Shown here: piece by piece, positions 1-6,633 of the stretch
Numbering within the stretch: position 1 is the first letter of the stretch
Layout: each line of letters starts with the position of its first letter
Assembly (NCBI GenBank): GCA_964407285.1
Contig: CAYOVG010000169.1
Location: forward strand, 1-14,461
Reading direction: 5' to 3'
DNA from: CAYOVG01 sp964407285
Lineage (GTDB): Bacteria > Desulfobacterota > Syntrophobacteria > Syntrophobacterales > Syntrophobacteraceae
DNA length: 14,461 nt
The notes under the pieces: generated by a model
What the model saw: only the letters and a program-made list of their open reading frames with translations
Database searches by the model: none
Told to the model about the DNA's origin: nothing
Translations under genes and position numbers: made by a program

Positions 1-289
1 GCAATGACGATGAGTCCTTCCAGGTGTTACCTCAAACACATGGTTTATGAACCATGCCCAAAAATCAAGAAAACGCCGGCCTCTCCCCCGAGGAACTTGC
101 GAAAGGTTCCCCCTCGATGGGGAATTCGACCTGCGGACTCGCGAAGGCGCAATCGATTCGCCGGCAGTTCTCATGCTCGAATCATACGCGAACGCGCCGA
201 TAATGGAGCGAAAGAGGATCGAGAGCGGATCTTTCGAAGAGATTTACCTCTTCGTGTTCAACATGTTATATTATTTAAAGATTTAGCGC
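1..289. other. Region without a recognised gene
   Basis: Short open frames exist on the plus strand, including one from the ATG at 54 and one from 47 to 286, but none has a Shine-Dalgarno site or a motif I recognise. The frame starting at 54 begins in a protein-like way (MPKNQENAGLSPEEL) and stops near 200. The neighbouring frame is acidic and protein-like between about 110 and 286, so a frameshifted gene remnant is possible. I cannot support it further. Confidence 0.4.
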
Positions 290-319
290 TTGACACAAGG
301 AGCGTTTTTTCATTATTTT
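290..319 (+). promoter_or_regulatory. Candidate sigma-70 promoter upstream of khpA
   Basis: A perfect -35 box TTGACA lies at 290-295. A -10-like TATTTT lies at 314-319 after an 18-base spacer, in a clearly AT-rich stretch. It points towards khpA and would leave a leader of roughly 195 bases before that gene. The -10 box matches the consensus at only four of six positions and the spacer is one base long, so this is only a candidate. Confidence 0.35.
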
Positions 320-489
320 AATATGCTTCCATGGGGGGGGAAGCCGTAATAATCATAATATCCTGATACTGGAAACGGTTGTCCTTGCTCCAAGCGTTTC
401 ATTTCGAAGTCTCCATCATACGGCTCTTCGGCTTGAGAGAGAGTTGTTTGCTGCAGTTCGAAATTCAGAACTTGAGCTTTCCCATTCAT
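313..489 (-). CDS. Possible small protein, 58 aa, divergent to khpA
   Basis: A 58-codon frame on the minus strand runs from ATG 489 to a stop at 313. Its C-terminal end is rich in Tyr, Pro and Gly (SGYYDYYGFPPHG), and the middle is acidic and Gln-rich, which is not typical of random antisense translation. It lies between the candidate promoter at 290 and khpA. There is no good Shine-Dalgarno site before ATG 489, the family is not recognised, and the frame overlaps the leader expected for khpA. It could equally be noise. Confidence 0.22.
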   Translation of the reverse strand: MNGKAQVLNFELQQTTLSQAEEPYDGDFEMKRLEQGQPFPVSGYYDYYGFPPHGSILK

Positions 490-521
490 TATGTTCCAAT
501 TCAATGGAGTTGACAAAGATC

Positions 522-767
522 ATGAACGATATCCAAGTTAAAGATCTGGTGGAAATGATAGCGAAGTCGTTGGCCGAATTCCCTAACGAAGTGCAGGTTA
601 GAGAGGTCGCGGGACAACAGATTTCCGTGATCGAACTGCGAGCCGCCAAAGCCGACCTGGGTAAGATCATAGGCAAGGAGGGCCGCAACGCTCACGCCCT
701 GCGGACCATTATGAACGCCGCCGCTACCAAGCTGCGCAAGCGGGCCGTACTGGAGATCCTGGAATAA
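522..767 (+). CDS. khpA: KH-domain RNA-binding protein KhpA
   Basis: This 81-residue protein is a single type II KH domain, the size usual for KhpA/YlqC. The GxxG loop that holds the RNA backbone is GKEG at residues 51-54, inside KADLGKIIGKEGRNAHALRT. Members of this family are cytoplasmic RNA chaperones that can pair with KhpB/Jag and affect cell-envelope and division genes in Gram-positive bacteria; the role here is inferred from that. ATG 522 is chosen because GGAG lies 12 bases upstream and the protein then begins where the family begins. ATG 504 has no ribosome site. In many bacteria khpA sits between rpsP and rimM/trmD; here neither is nearby and a Cys-rich gene follows at 840. Confidence 0.88.
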   Translation: MNDIQVKDLVEMIAKSLAEFPNEVQVREVAGQQISVIELRAAKADLGKIIGKEGRNAHALRTIMNAAATKLRKRAVLEILE

Positions 768-839
768 ACACGATAACCCGAAGCTTTTGCTGAATTTCCG
801 AATTGTAATCATACCGGATTGGAATAAAGCACGAATATT

Positions 840-1160
840 ATGGCCGTAGCAGGAAACGATAACTCCCCCCCACCCTCTTCTCCGGAAACTTCCCCGGAAG
901 ATCGCGATCGACCGAAGTGCTTTGGGGATTCCAACGTGGTGTGCCCCAAGGATGAAGAGGGGATTATGCAGCCTCGGGCAGAGTGCCTTCCGTGCAGCCT
1001 TCTGAGGCCATGCCTCCAGATAGCGCTGCAACGGAACGGCACTCTACGCACGTCCGTCGCCGCCCCCGCCGTATCCAAAGCCAGAGGGTTCTTCAAGAGA
1101 TGGTCGGACCGGAAACTCGCCTCCGAAAAGGCGCGGACGAAAGAGGACGTTTCGTCGTAG
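840..1160 (+). CDS. Small Cys-rich protein, 106 aa, unknown function
   Basis: The centre of this protein carries an ordered set of cysteines: CFG at residues 27-29, CP at 35-36, then ECLPCSLLRPCLQIAL at about 48-63. The pattern CFG...P...C-x2-C-x5-CL-xx-A matches, from memory, a family of small uncharacterised proteins common in Desulfobacterota and Geobacter-like genomes. The cysteines could bind a metal or an Fe-S cluster (inference). Residues after 75 are basic and charged. The N-terminal 25 residues are Ser/Pro-rich and probably disordered. The last 61 bases overlap the start of the GT9 glycosyltransferase, so the two are probably translated together. The ribosome site before ATG 840 is weak. 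Function is unknown. Confidence 0.6.
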   Translation: MAVAGNDNSPPPSSPETSPEDRDRPKCFGDSNVVCPKDEEGIMQPRAECLPCSLLRPCLQIALQRNGTLRTSVAAPAVSKARGFFKRWSDRKLASEKARTKEDVSS

Positions 1161-2164
1161 CGCACCAGGGCGCCCTGGGGGACTTCCTCTTGATGCTCCC
1201 TGCCCTCAGGGGGCTCCACAAGATCTTCCCCGACGCCGTAATGGACTTCTGGTCGAAACCGGAGCATGTGGCCGTCATCGCCGCCGAGCCCTACACCGGG
1301 GAGGTCCACTCCTGCGGCGGACCGGAACTCACTCCCTTCTTCCACGAGTCGTCCTGGAAGGACGCGCCTCTTCCCCCTTTTTTTCTCGACAGCCGCGCCA
1401 TCATCATCTTCGGACAGGCGAGCGGCCGCGCCCTTGCGTCAAGGCTTTCCCAAAGAGTAGACTGCCCGGTGCATTGGATATGCTCTTTCCCGCCTCCCGG
1501 CTGCACGAAGCCGGTCTTTCGCTTCCTGTCGGAGCAGTTTCGGAGTATCGGATGGGAGGTCGAGGATGAAACGGAGGCTTTCCGGCCTCTCGAACCCGCT
1601 CCCGACGAGACGGCCTACGTCAGGGAATGGCTCCGTAAAGAAGGCCTGGACGGACCCTGCGGACCCGCCGTCATCCATCCCGGCAGCGGGGGGAGACGGA
1701 AGATCTGGCCTCTTTCCAGGTGGTGGGACCTGTTCCACTGGCTCGTGAAGGAATGCGGAATTCCGGTAGTGACGGTTTCGGGGCCGGCGGACGAGGAACT
1801 CGAGGAATTTCTTGGAAAGGCGCGGTCGATTTCGGGACTTCGCCTTCTCGGAGGCCTGTCCCTTCCTCGCCTGGCCGCGCTGCTGGCAGCCGCTCGATTC
1901 TACGTGGGAAATGATTCCGGAGTGAGCCACCTGGCTGCGGCAATGGGTACTCCCACGGCGGCGGTCTTCGGTCCGACCTCGCCGGAAGTATGGGCGCCGC
2001 GGGGGCGCCGCGTGAAGGTGGTCGAAAGCGGATGGGAGGATGCCGATATCTTCGCATGGTCCCCGGACAAGCCGCCAGGGCTGGTCGAACCGGCAATGCG
2101 CGAGGCGCTGACGGAAATCATCTCGAAGTCCGGCAGCATTGAAACCGATACCGGCCGCCGGTGA
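1100..2164 (+). CDS. Glycosyltransferase family 9 (LPS heptosyltransferase type)
   Basis: This 354-residue protein has both Rossmann halves of a GT9 (GT-B fold) enzyme. The N-terminal acceptor half begins with VVAHQGALGDFLLMLPALRG at about 19-38. The donor half carries IHPGSGGRRKIWPLSRW at about 192-208, and the family signature YVGNDSGVSHLAAAMGTP at 268-285 followed by VFGPTSP. Family members move ADP-heptose to the lipopolysaccharide inner core at the inner membrane; the exact acceptor cannot be read here, so no symbol is given. The frame is open from a GTG at 983, but residues before the Rossmann strand are unlike the family. ATG 1100 has AGAGGG 11 bases upstream and is preferred. It starts inside the preceding Cys-rich gene and is convergent with the zinc-ribbon gene, whose stop is 21 bases away. 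Confidence 0.88.
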   Translation: MVGPETRLRKGADERGRFVVAHQGALGDFLLMLPALRGLHKIFPDAVMDFWSKPEHVAVIAAEPYTGEVHSCGGPELTPFFHESSWKDAPLPPFFLDSRAIIIFGQASGRALASRLSQRVDCPVHWICSFPPPGCTKPVFRFLSEQFRSIGWEVEDETEAFRPLEPAPDETAYVREWLRKEGLDGPCGPAVIHPGSGGRRKIWPLSRWWDLFHWLVKECGIPVVTVSGPADEELEEFLGKARSISGLRLLGGLSLPRLAALLAAARFYVGNDSGVSHLAAAMGTPTAAVFGPTSPEVWAPRGRRVKVVESGWEDADIFAWSPDKPPGLVEPAMREALTEIISKSGSIETDTGRR

Positions 2165-2185
2165 TTCCAGTAATCCAATCCGGGC

Positions 2186-2542
2186 TTATTCCTGGAACAG
2201 CGTATAACAGACCTGCCCGTCCTTCTTGCAGCCCCTTGCGAGTTCCAGATGCCTCAGAGTGGCGAAGTTCCGCCTGAAATCATCCTCGGAGATGTTCAGC
2301 TCGCTGCAGATTTCCTGTGCGGTGATCGGCCCCCTGACCCGCAGCAGCGCCATTATCCGTTCCTGCAGCGGCGTCAGAACCTGGTTTCGACTCGACAGGT
2401 TCTTTGCGGAATAGACCGCCCACGGATCGCACGTTTTCGGCACGGTCACGATATCCAGGTAGCAGTCCTCACACAACGTCCTTCCGGCATGCCGGTACGA
2501 GTCGTCGGGGTCGACGGCCGCGGAACATTTGTTGCATTGCAT
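2186..2542 (-). CDS. Zinc-ribbon / winged-helix protein, 118 aa
   Basis: The N-terminus has two CxxC pairs, C3-x2-C6 and C24-x2-C27, in a zinc-ribbon or LIM-like finger (MQCNKCSAAVDP and TLCEDCYLDI). A linker with KTCDPWAVYSAK follows. Residues about 54-115 look like a winged helix: LTPLQERIMALLRVRGPIT, then AQEICSELNISEDDFRRN, then a strand with VCYTLFQ. I recall this domain order from uncharacterised Desulfobacterota proteins. It is probably a small nucleic-acid-binding regulator (inference). ATG 2542 is chosen over upstream starts because a strong purine-rich ribosome site, AGGAGGGAGG, ends five bases before it. It is the last gene on its strand, 215 bases downstream of the 140-aa gene, and converges with the GT9 gene. 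Confidence 0.78.
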   Translation of the reverse strand: MQCNKCSAAVDPDDSYRHAGRTLCEDCYLDIVTVPKTCDPWAVYSAKNLSSRNQVLTPLQERIMALLRVRGPITAQEICSELNISEDDFRRNFATLRHLELARGCKKDGQVCYTLFQE

Positions 2543-2757
2543 GGATTCCTCCCTCCTGAAATCGTCCTTTAGGAAACGGCTACAGGTATCGAATTCCGGA
2601 TTCCGGTCCACCCGCCTCCGGTTACGCTACCAGAACCACCCCGGCCGGCGGGGTCAAAGCAGTTCGTGGGCTGCCTCCGCCGGAAGGCGGCAATGATAGC
2701 GTCACTATGGGAAAACGGCGCAAACCGAACCGGTCCCCGCATCGGGCCGACAGGCCG

Positions 2758-3180
2758 TTAGAGGGGAATCATTCTGGAAACTTGATGGTTTACACAGTGA
2801 TAGATCTCTTCATCGGTGCCGTAGAGCTCCACGATGCTCTTGTGATCTATCAGCTTCTCTATTATGAAGGCGGTCACATACAGACTGATGAAGTGCGGCC
2901 GCGGAACCACGTTCCTGAAATTTGCGGTCTGGAACTGGACGTCGAAGTCCTCCGCGGAGAGCAACGTTTCGAGGCAGATGTGGAGCTGCCCTTCCAGGTC
3001 GTCCATGCTGGTGGTTTCGATAAGCCGCTCCTCGATGAGCTTCATAGCGATGCGACTGCTCAAGTCGTCGATATTCTGGCGGAGCTGCTGGAGGGCATTT
3101 ATGCGTTGCGTCTCCTTGGCATGGTCCAACCTCGAAATGACTGAAAACTCCCGTGCGTTAGGTCTGTACTCTCTGGCCAT
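2758..3180 (-). CDS. Conserved-looking hypothetical protein, 140 aa
   Basis: I do not recognise this family. The start is well supported: GGGAG lies six bases before ATG 3180. The protein is soluble and charged, with no signal peptide or membrane segment. The N-terminal part is basic (MAREYRPNAREF). The region from about residue 20 to 70 is predicted by eye to be long helix (RINALQQLRQNIDDLSSRIA, then KLIEERLIE). The C-terminal half contains FISLYVTAFIIEKLIDHKSI and ends near NHQVSRMIPL. Codon use is like that of its neighbours. The gene sits 100 bases downstream of larB on the same strand and may share its transcript. A regulatory or scaffold role would be a guess. Confidence 0.7.
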   Translation of the reverse strand: MAREYRPNAREFSVISRLDHAKETQRINALQQLRQNIDDLSSRIAMKLIEERLIETTSMDDLEGQLHICLETLLSAEDFDVQFQTANFRNVVPRPHFISLYVTAFIIEKLIDHKSIVELYGTDEEIYHCVNHQVSRMIPL

Positions 3181-3280
3181 ATAGGTCTCCCTTAAATCTG
3201 CCTGTCGGATAGAACTGCTGAATCAATACCTGATATAGAGATTCTTTCCTGCAACCGGGCATCCGCAGCACGACGGCAAC

Positions 3281-4117
3281 TTAGGATTTTTCAAGTTCTT
3301 GCGGCAATTTAACTACCCCGGTATGGGTTGTCGACCCTACCGGAGCATCCCTTTCCGGCGACTGCTCCACCCGGCCGGTTCGATCGATCAAAGCTGCCAT
3401 ATAACCCGCCCCGAAGCCGTTGTCTATATTGACGACGGATATTCCCGGCGAGCAGCTATTCAGCATGCCGAGGAGCGCCGCAATGCCTCCCAGACCGGCC
3501 CCGTAGCCGATGCTGGTCGGGACCGCGATTACGGGCCGCTCCACCATGCCCGCCACCACGCTCGGAAGCGCCCCTTCCATGCCCGCCACCACCACGTAGA
3601 CCGACCCGTCCTGCAACTCCTCCCAGATGTTCAGGAGCCGGTGCAACCCCGCCACCCCCACGTCGTAGAAACGCTTCACTCTGCTGCCCATGATCCCGGC
3701 GGTAACGGCGGCCTCTTCCGCCACGGGCACATCCGATGATCCCGCGCAAAGCACCTGCACGACGCCCGCCCCACTCGCGGACGCGGGTTCGATTTCCAAC
3801 GTCAGCGCCCTCGCCGCGGAATGGTAAACCATACCGTCGATACCCGAACATACGGCCGCAGCCTTCTCGCCATCCACACGGGTGATGAGTATGTTGCTCC
3901 CGAATTCCATCATGGAACGGGCTATGGCAATGATCTGCTCGGCCGACTTGCCCTCGCCGTACACCACTTCCGGAAACCCGCGCCGCAGTCCGCGGTGATG
4001 GTCCACCCGCGCGAACGCAAGGTCTTCATACGGCAGTTTACGAAGAAATGCCAGAACTTCTTCCGTGGACAGCTTACCTTGCCGGTACTCTTCAAGAATA
4101 TTTTTGAGCTTACGCAT
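3281..4117 (-). CDS. larB: LarB, nickel-pincer cofactor biosynthesis carboxylase/hydrolase
   Basis: LarB carboxylates the pyridinium ring of nicotinic acid adenine dinucleotide and cleaves its phosphoanhydride, making the mononucleotide that LarE and LarC turn into the nickel-pincer cofactor of lactate racemase and relatives. The 278-residue protein has the PurE-like C-terminal domain: SSDVPVAEEAAVTAGIMGS at 127-145, YDVGVAGLHRLL at 151-162, VVVAGMEGALPSVVAGMVER at 175-194, PTSIGYGAGLGG at 200-211 and NIDNGFGAGYMAA at 230-242. The N-terminal domain has RGFPEVVYGEGKS at 46-58. Cys221, in LGMLNSC, is in the position I associate with the catalytic Cys of characterised LarB. ATG 4117 overlaps the end of waaA by eight bases, suggesting coupled translation. 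No larA, larC or larE is in the window. Confidence 0.93.
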   Translation of the reverse strand: MRKLKNILEEYRQGKLSTEEVLAFLRKLPYEDLAFARVDHHRGLRRGFPEVVYGEGKSAEQIIAIARSMMEFGSNILITRVDGEKAAAVCSGIDGMVYHSAARALTLEIEPASASGAGVVQVLCAGSSDVPVAEEAAVTAGIMGSRVKRFYDVGVAGLHRLLNIWEELQDGSVYVVVAGMEGALPSVVAGMVERPVIAVPTSIGYGAGLGGIAALLGMLNSCSPGISVVNIDNGFGAGYMAALIDRTGRVEQSPERDAPVGSTTHTGVVKLPQELEKS

Positions 4118-5552
4118 AACCGATCGGCAACCTCGATCCCGTTTCGCTTGACGTTTCACTTAGAGTCTTCAAAATAAGATCCACCTGCCGGGCCGCCACG
4201 CCTTCCAGGCTCCTGACCGCCTCTCTCGCTCTTTCGCCATGCTCCTTCAGCCCCGCGGGATCGCCCGCCCAGTAGCGCCATTGCGCCAGCAAGTCGGCGG
4301 CGTCCCGGACGGGAAAATTCGCTTTCCAGGCTTCGAGGCGCCTGCGCTCCTGGTATACCTTCTCCACGTGGGGACCGTGGAAGACGGCCTTGCCCCAGGC
4401 CGCCGGCTCCAGGATGTTGTGGCCGCCGACGGGTTCGATGCTTCCGCCGCAAAAGACCAGGTCTCCCAGGGCGTACAGGTCGAAAAGGATTCCGATTCGG
4501 TCGACCAGCACCACGGGCGCGGTCCGCTGCCGCCCGTTTCCCTCGATGTCCGAGAGCAGTTGAAAGGGCAGGTCATGGCGTCGCAGCCATTCGGCCATCT
4601 CGGACACCCGGTGGAGATGCCTGGGCGCGAATATGCCGGTTACGTTCGGGTTGGAACTCCGAAGTTCGAGGAATACGCCCAAAAGTTCGGCGCACTCGCG
4701 CCCCCGGAGGCTCCCGCCGACCACCACGGGAGAATCGGAAGAAATCCCGAGGAGGTTCCGCCACGATTCCACGGCCTCCGGCCTGACCCTCATGGAGAGA
4801 CCGTCGTACTTGGCTGTTCCCAACACGATGGTCCGCTCGGGAGCGGCGCCGAGCTCCAGCGCGTTTTGCCGGTCCTCGGGCGAATGCATGGCAAGCCGGC
4901 GAAACTGTCTGAATATGGGAAGAAAGAGGGGTCCGAGCGCTTTGTAGCGTTTTGTCGATTTCGCGGACAAATGCCCGTTCAAGAGCAGCGCGGGAATGCG
5001 CCGCGACCTCAACTCCTGAAACAGGTTCGGCCAGAATTCGCTTTCGGTGGCCACGTAGAGGTCCGGCCGAAGCGTGCGGAACGCCCGCCGCAGGACATGG
5101 GGAAAATCCATAGGAAAAGGGAGCACCGTCGCCTTGCCCTCGGCCTGCTTTTGAGCGAACCGGTAACCATGGACGGTGCCCGTCGTCAGGTAGACGCCGG
5201 CATCGGGGAGACGGTCCCGCAGCAGAGCGACCGTGGGCAGAATGCCGGCCGCCTCGCCCACGGACGCCGCATGGAGCCATATGCGGGGCGTGCGGGTCCG
5301 GTCCCGAGAAGAGAACTCGGGCTCGTATTTTCCGGCCCTGCCCTCCCAGAAACGGCGGTCATCCTTCATTCGGGAGCGTAGGAGAACGAAAGCGCCATAC
5401 CCCAGGCTATTGAGGAGCAGATTGTAGAATCCAAAAGCTAATTCCAACGCTACCGATCCTTCGACGGGACAGCAATCACTCCTCGCGCTCCGGGGACCGC
5501 GTCGGACGGGACTCCCGGAGAATGGGCAAGGGTCTGCGGCATCAGGCTTCAT
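4110..5552 (-). CDS. waaA: 3-deoxy-D-manno-octulosonic acid (Kdo) transferase
   Basis: This is a GT30 enzyme, which moves Kdo from CMP-Kdo to lipid A precursor on the cytoplasmic face of the inner membrane. An N-terminal hydrophobic anchor (ELAFGFYNLLLNSLGYGAFV) is followed by WLHAASVGEAAG, where the Glu (about residue 100) is the expected catalytic base. Further family blocks are PRHLHRVSEM, LVDRIGILFDLYALGDLVFC and GGHNILEPAAWGKAVFHGPH. From ATG 5552 the protein has 480 residues, longer than the usual 420-440, and the first 35 residues look unrelated to the family. TTG 5447, with AGGA nine bases upstream, would begin just before the membrane anchor and give 444 residues; I think it may be the true start. 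The gene overlaps larB by eight bases. Confidence 0.9.
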   Translation of the reverse strand: MKPDAADPCPFSGSPVRRGPRSARSDCCPVEGSVALELAFGFYNLLLNSLGYGAFVLLRSRMKDDRRFWEGRAGKYEPEFSSRDRTRTPRIWLHAASVGEAAGILPTVALLRDRLPDAGVYLTTGTVHGYRFAQKQAEGKATVLPFPMDFPHVLRRAFRTLRPDLYVATESEFWPNLFQELRSRRIPALLLNGHLSAKSTKRYKALGPLFLPIFRQFRRLAMHSPEDRQNALELGAAPERTIVLGTAKYDGLSMRVRPEAVESWRNLLGISSDSPVVVGGSLRGRECAELLGVFLELRSSNPNVTGIFAPRHLHRVSEMAEWLRRHDLPFQLLSDIEGNGRQRTAPVVLVDRIGILFDLYALGDLVFCGGSIEPVGGHNILEPAAWGKAVFHGPHVEKVYQERRRLEAWKANFPVRDAADLLAQWRYWAGDPAGLKEHGERAREAVRSLEGVAARQVDLILKTLSETSSETGSRLPIGYA

Positions 5553-5562
5553 CAAGTCTTGT

Positions 5563-5591
5563 AGTGTATCAACATCCCGGCAAAATCACAA
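5563..5591 (-). promoter_or_regulatory. Candidate promoter for waaA-larB
   Basis: Read on the minus strand, TTGTGA (5591-5586) and TACACT (5568-5563) are separated by 17 bases, each matching the consensus at four of six positions. Transcription would begin around 5556, only a few bases before ATG 5552. That leaves no room for a ribosome site there, and so favours the TTG start at 5447. The boxes are modest and this is inference. Confidence 0.28.
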
Positions 5592-5930
5592 CCCGACGGG
5601 ATGAAAAAACCGACGGGAAGGGAAGCGAACGGGGGATATGAATGAAATCGGCGAACCTCGTATTATCGCCCTGGTGGAAAAACAACCACTGAAGCCTGAA
5701 TCGTGTCCTCGTACTTTGTCATGAGCGTATCCGCGGATTGTGTCGCGGACGCCTTCTTCAACCTCTCTAAAATCCAATCCCCGTGTTTCTCCCATTGCCT
5801 TTGCAGACTTGATCTCTTGCCCTCTCTTGCCCCGGCGCTCGGTCTTCAGTGCTGTTCAGTCAACGCGGCACTTGCTATTTGCCCTCCGAAACGCGACAAT
5901 AATAAGCAAACGCGTAAAGGGGGGGATACA
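5592..5930. other. Gene-poor stretch with possible minus-strand remnant
   Basis: No intact gene is visible. On the minus strand, frames between about 5840 and 5660 read like broken protein: one gives EIKSAKAMGETRGLDFREVE, and an adjacent frame gives WILERLKKASATQSADTLM then VVVFPPGR before a stop. Two overlapping protein-like frames suggest a decayed gene, but I do not recognise the family. A 9-base direct repeat, CCGACGGGA, occurs at 5593-5601 and 5610-5618. Otherwise I see nothing here. Confidence 0.35.
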
Positions 5931-6134
5931 ACGGCAAAAGATCAAGCCGCAAAAGCCGAAGTTACGGAAGTCGATCCGTTCGACTTTTCCGCCGAATCCG
6001 TCGAAACGACTCTTAGAGAGGCCGTCGAAGATGTTCGAGCCCCCCTGAAGGAAGGCTGGACTGTTACGGAGACTTCAGGTGAATTATCTTGCGTGAAGCA
6101 AAACTATGACCTTCGATCCTTTCAACGATTTTGA
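5931..6134 (+). pseudogene. Small fic-upstream gene that has lost its start codon
   Basis: A 67-codon frame reads as acidic, gene-like protein, including VTEVDPFDFSAESVETTLRE and LKEGWTVTETSGEL. A very strong purine ribosome site (AAAGGGGGGG, 5917-5926 approximately) sits six bases before ACG 5931, exactly where an ATG is expected. No ATG, GTG or TTG occurs in frame within the protein-like part. The frame ends 29 bases inside the fic remnant, the usual overlap of a co-translated pair. Small genes just upstream of fic are often its antitoxin, but the (S/T)xxxE(G/N) inhibitory motif of VbhA-type antitoxins is not seen, so that role is not claimed. It may be non-functional or very poorly translated. 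Confidence 0.5.
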
Positions 6135-6465
6135 AACGCGCGGATACCTTTGTGGTGGTTCACGCGGAACTGTCTCAGAGGGCGGGCATCGGTATCGACC
6201 GGGCCGCGACAGGCAAGGCGGAGTATTTGACCGCTCCGACACGAAAAATTGAAAATCCGGGAGTCGTATGGATACCTGGATACTTATCTGAAGCCCTGTC
6301 TACGTGAAGCCACCGGCGCTGAACGCCTGGCAGGTCATATGTACGGCCAATACGCGAGGGCTTGACGGTCGTTCCGAGGACGACAAAATTCCGGGCAATG
6401 TTGCGGACCCTGAACCGCACGCCCGTTATGAAACGCAAAAACAGCGTCGCATCATACCCCTATGA
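6106..6465 (+). pseudogene. fic: Fic-family (AMP-transferase) gene remnant
   Basis: Fic proteins transfer AMP or similar groups to target proteins through an HPFx(D/E)GN(G/A)(N/K/R)R motif. Here only pieces remain, in all three frames. ATG 6106 opens MTFDPFNDFETRGYL, the typical start of one Fic subgroup. The sequence then jumps to a C-terminal-type segment in a second frame, VVVHAELSQRAGIGID and GKAEYLTAPTRKIENPG (about 6145-6265). A third frame continues LDTYLKPCLREATGAERLAG, and the frame changes again to GLDGRSEDDKIPGNVADPE and RYETQKQRRI, with a stop at 6463. The central domain with the catalytic His motif is missing, so the gene is dead. Recognition rests on remembered family similarity of the pieces and their correct order. 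Confidence 0.68.
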
Positions 6466-6633
6466 GAATAAAGACCTCAGCCGGGACCCTGATGAAAAGC
6501 ATCCCGGACGTCGAACGAACGGATATCACATCCATCCTGCTTGCTCGAGCGTCCCCCGGTTCCCAATCCGGGTAAAGAATCAAAGAGATGTCGGAAGTCG
6601 GAAATCGAATCCATAAGAACAGGAGAAGTGCTC
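6466..6633. promoter_or_regulatory. Leader of the nitroreductase gene
   Basis: No gene is seen here. A clear ribosome site, AGGAG at 6621-6625, lies eight bases before ATG 6634 and fixes the start of the ferredoxin-nitroreductase gene. I found no convincing promoter boxes or stem-loop terminator in this stretch. Confidence 0.5.

Noticed and set aside
2672..2692. Hairpin TGCCTCC/GGCGGCA as a terminator or promoter-side element
   Set aside because: The stem has a mismatch, no T run follows on either strand, and it lies between two minus-strand genes where its role cannot be judged.
4239..5381. Long plus-strand open frame of 380 codons
   Set aside because: It lies wholly opposite waaA, whose protein shows clear family motifs. 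The antisense product has no recognisable domain and comes from GC-rich codon bias.
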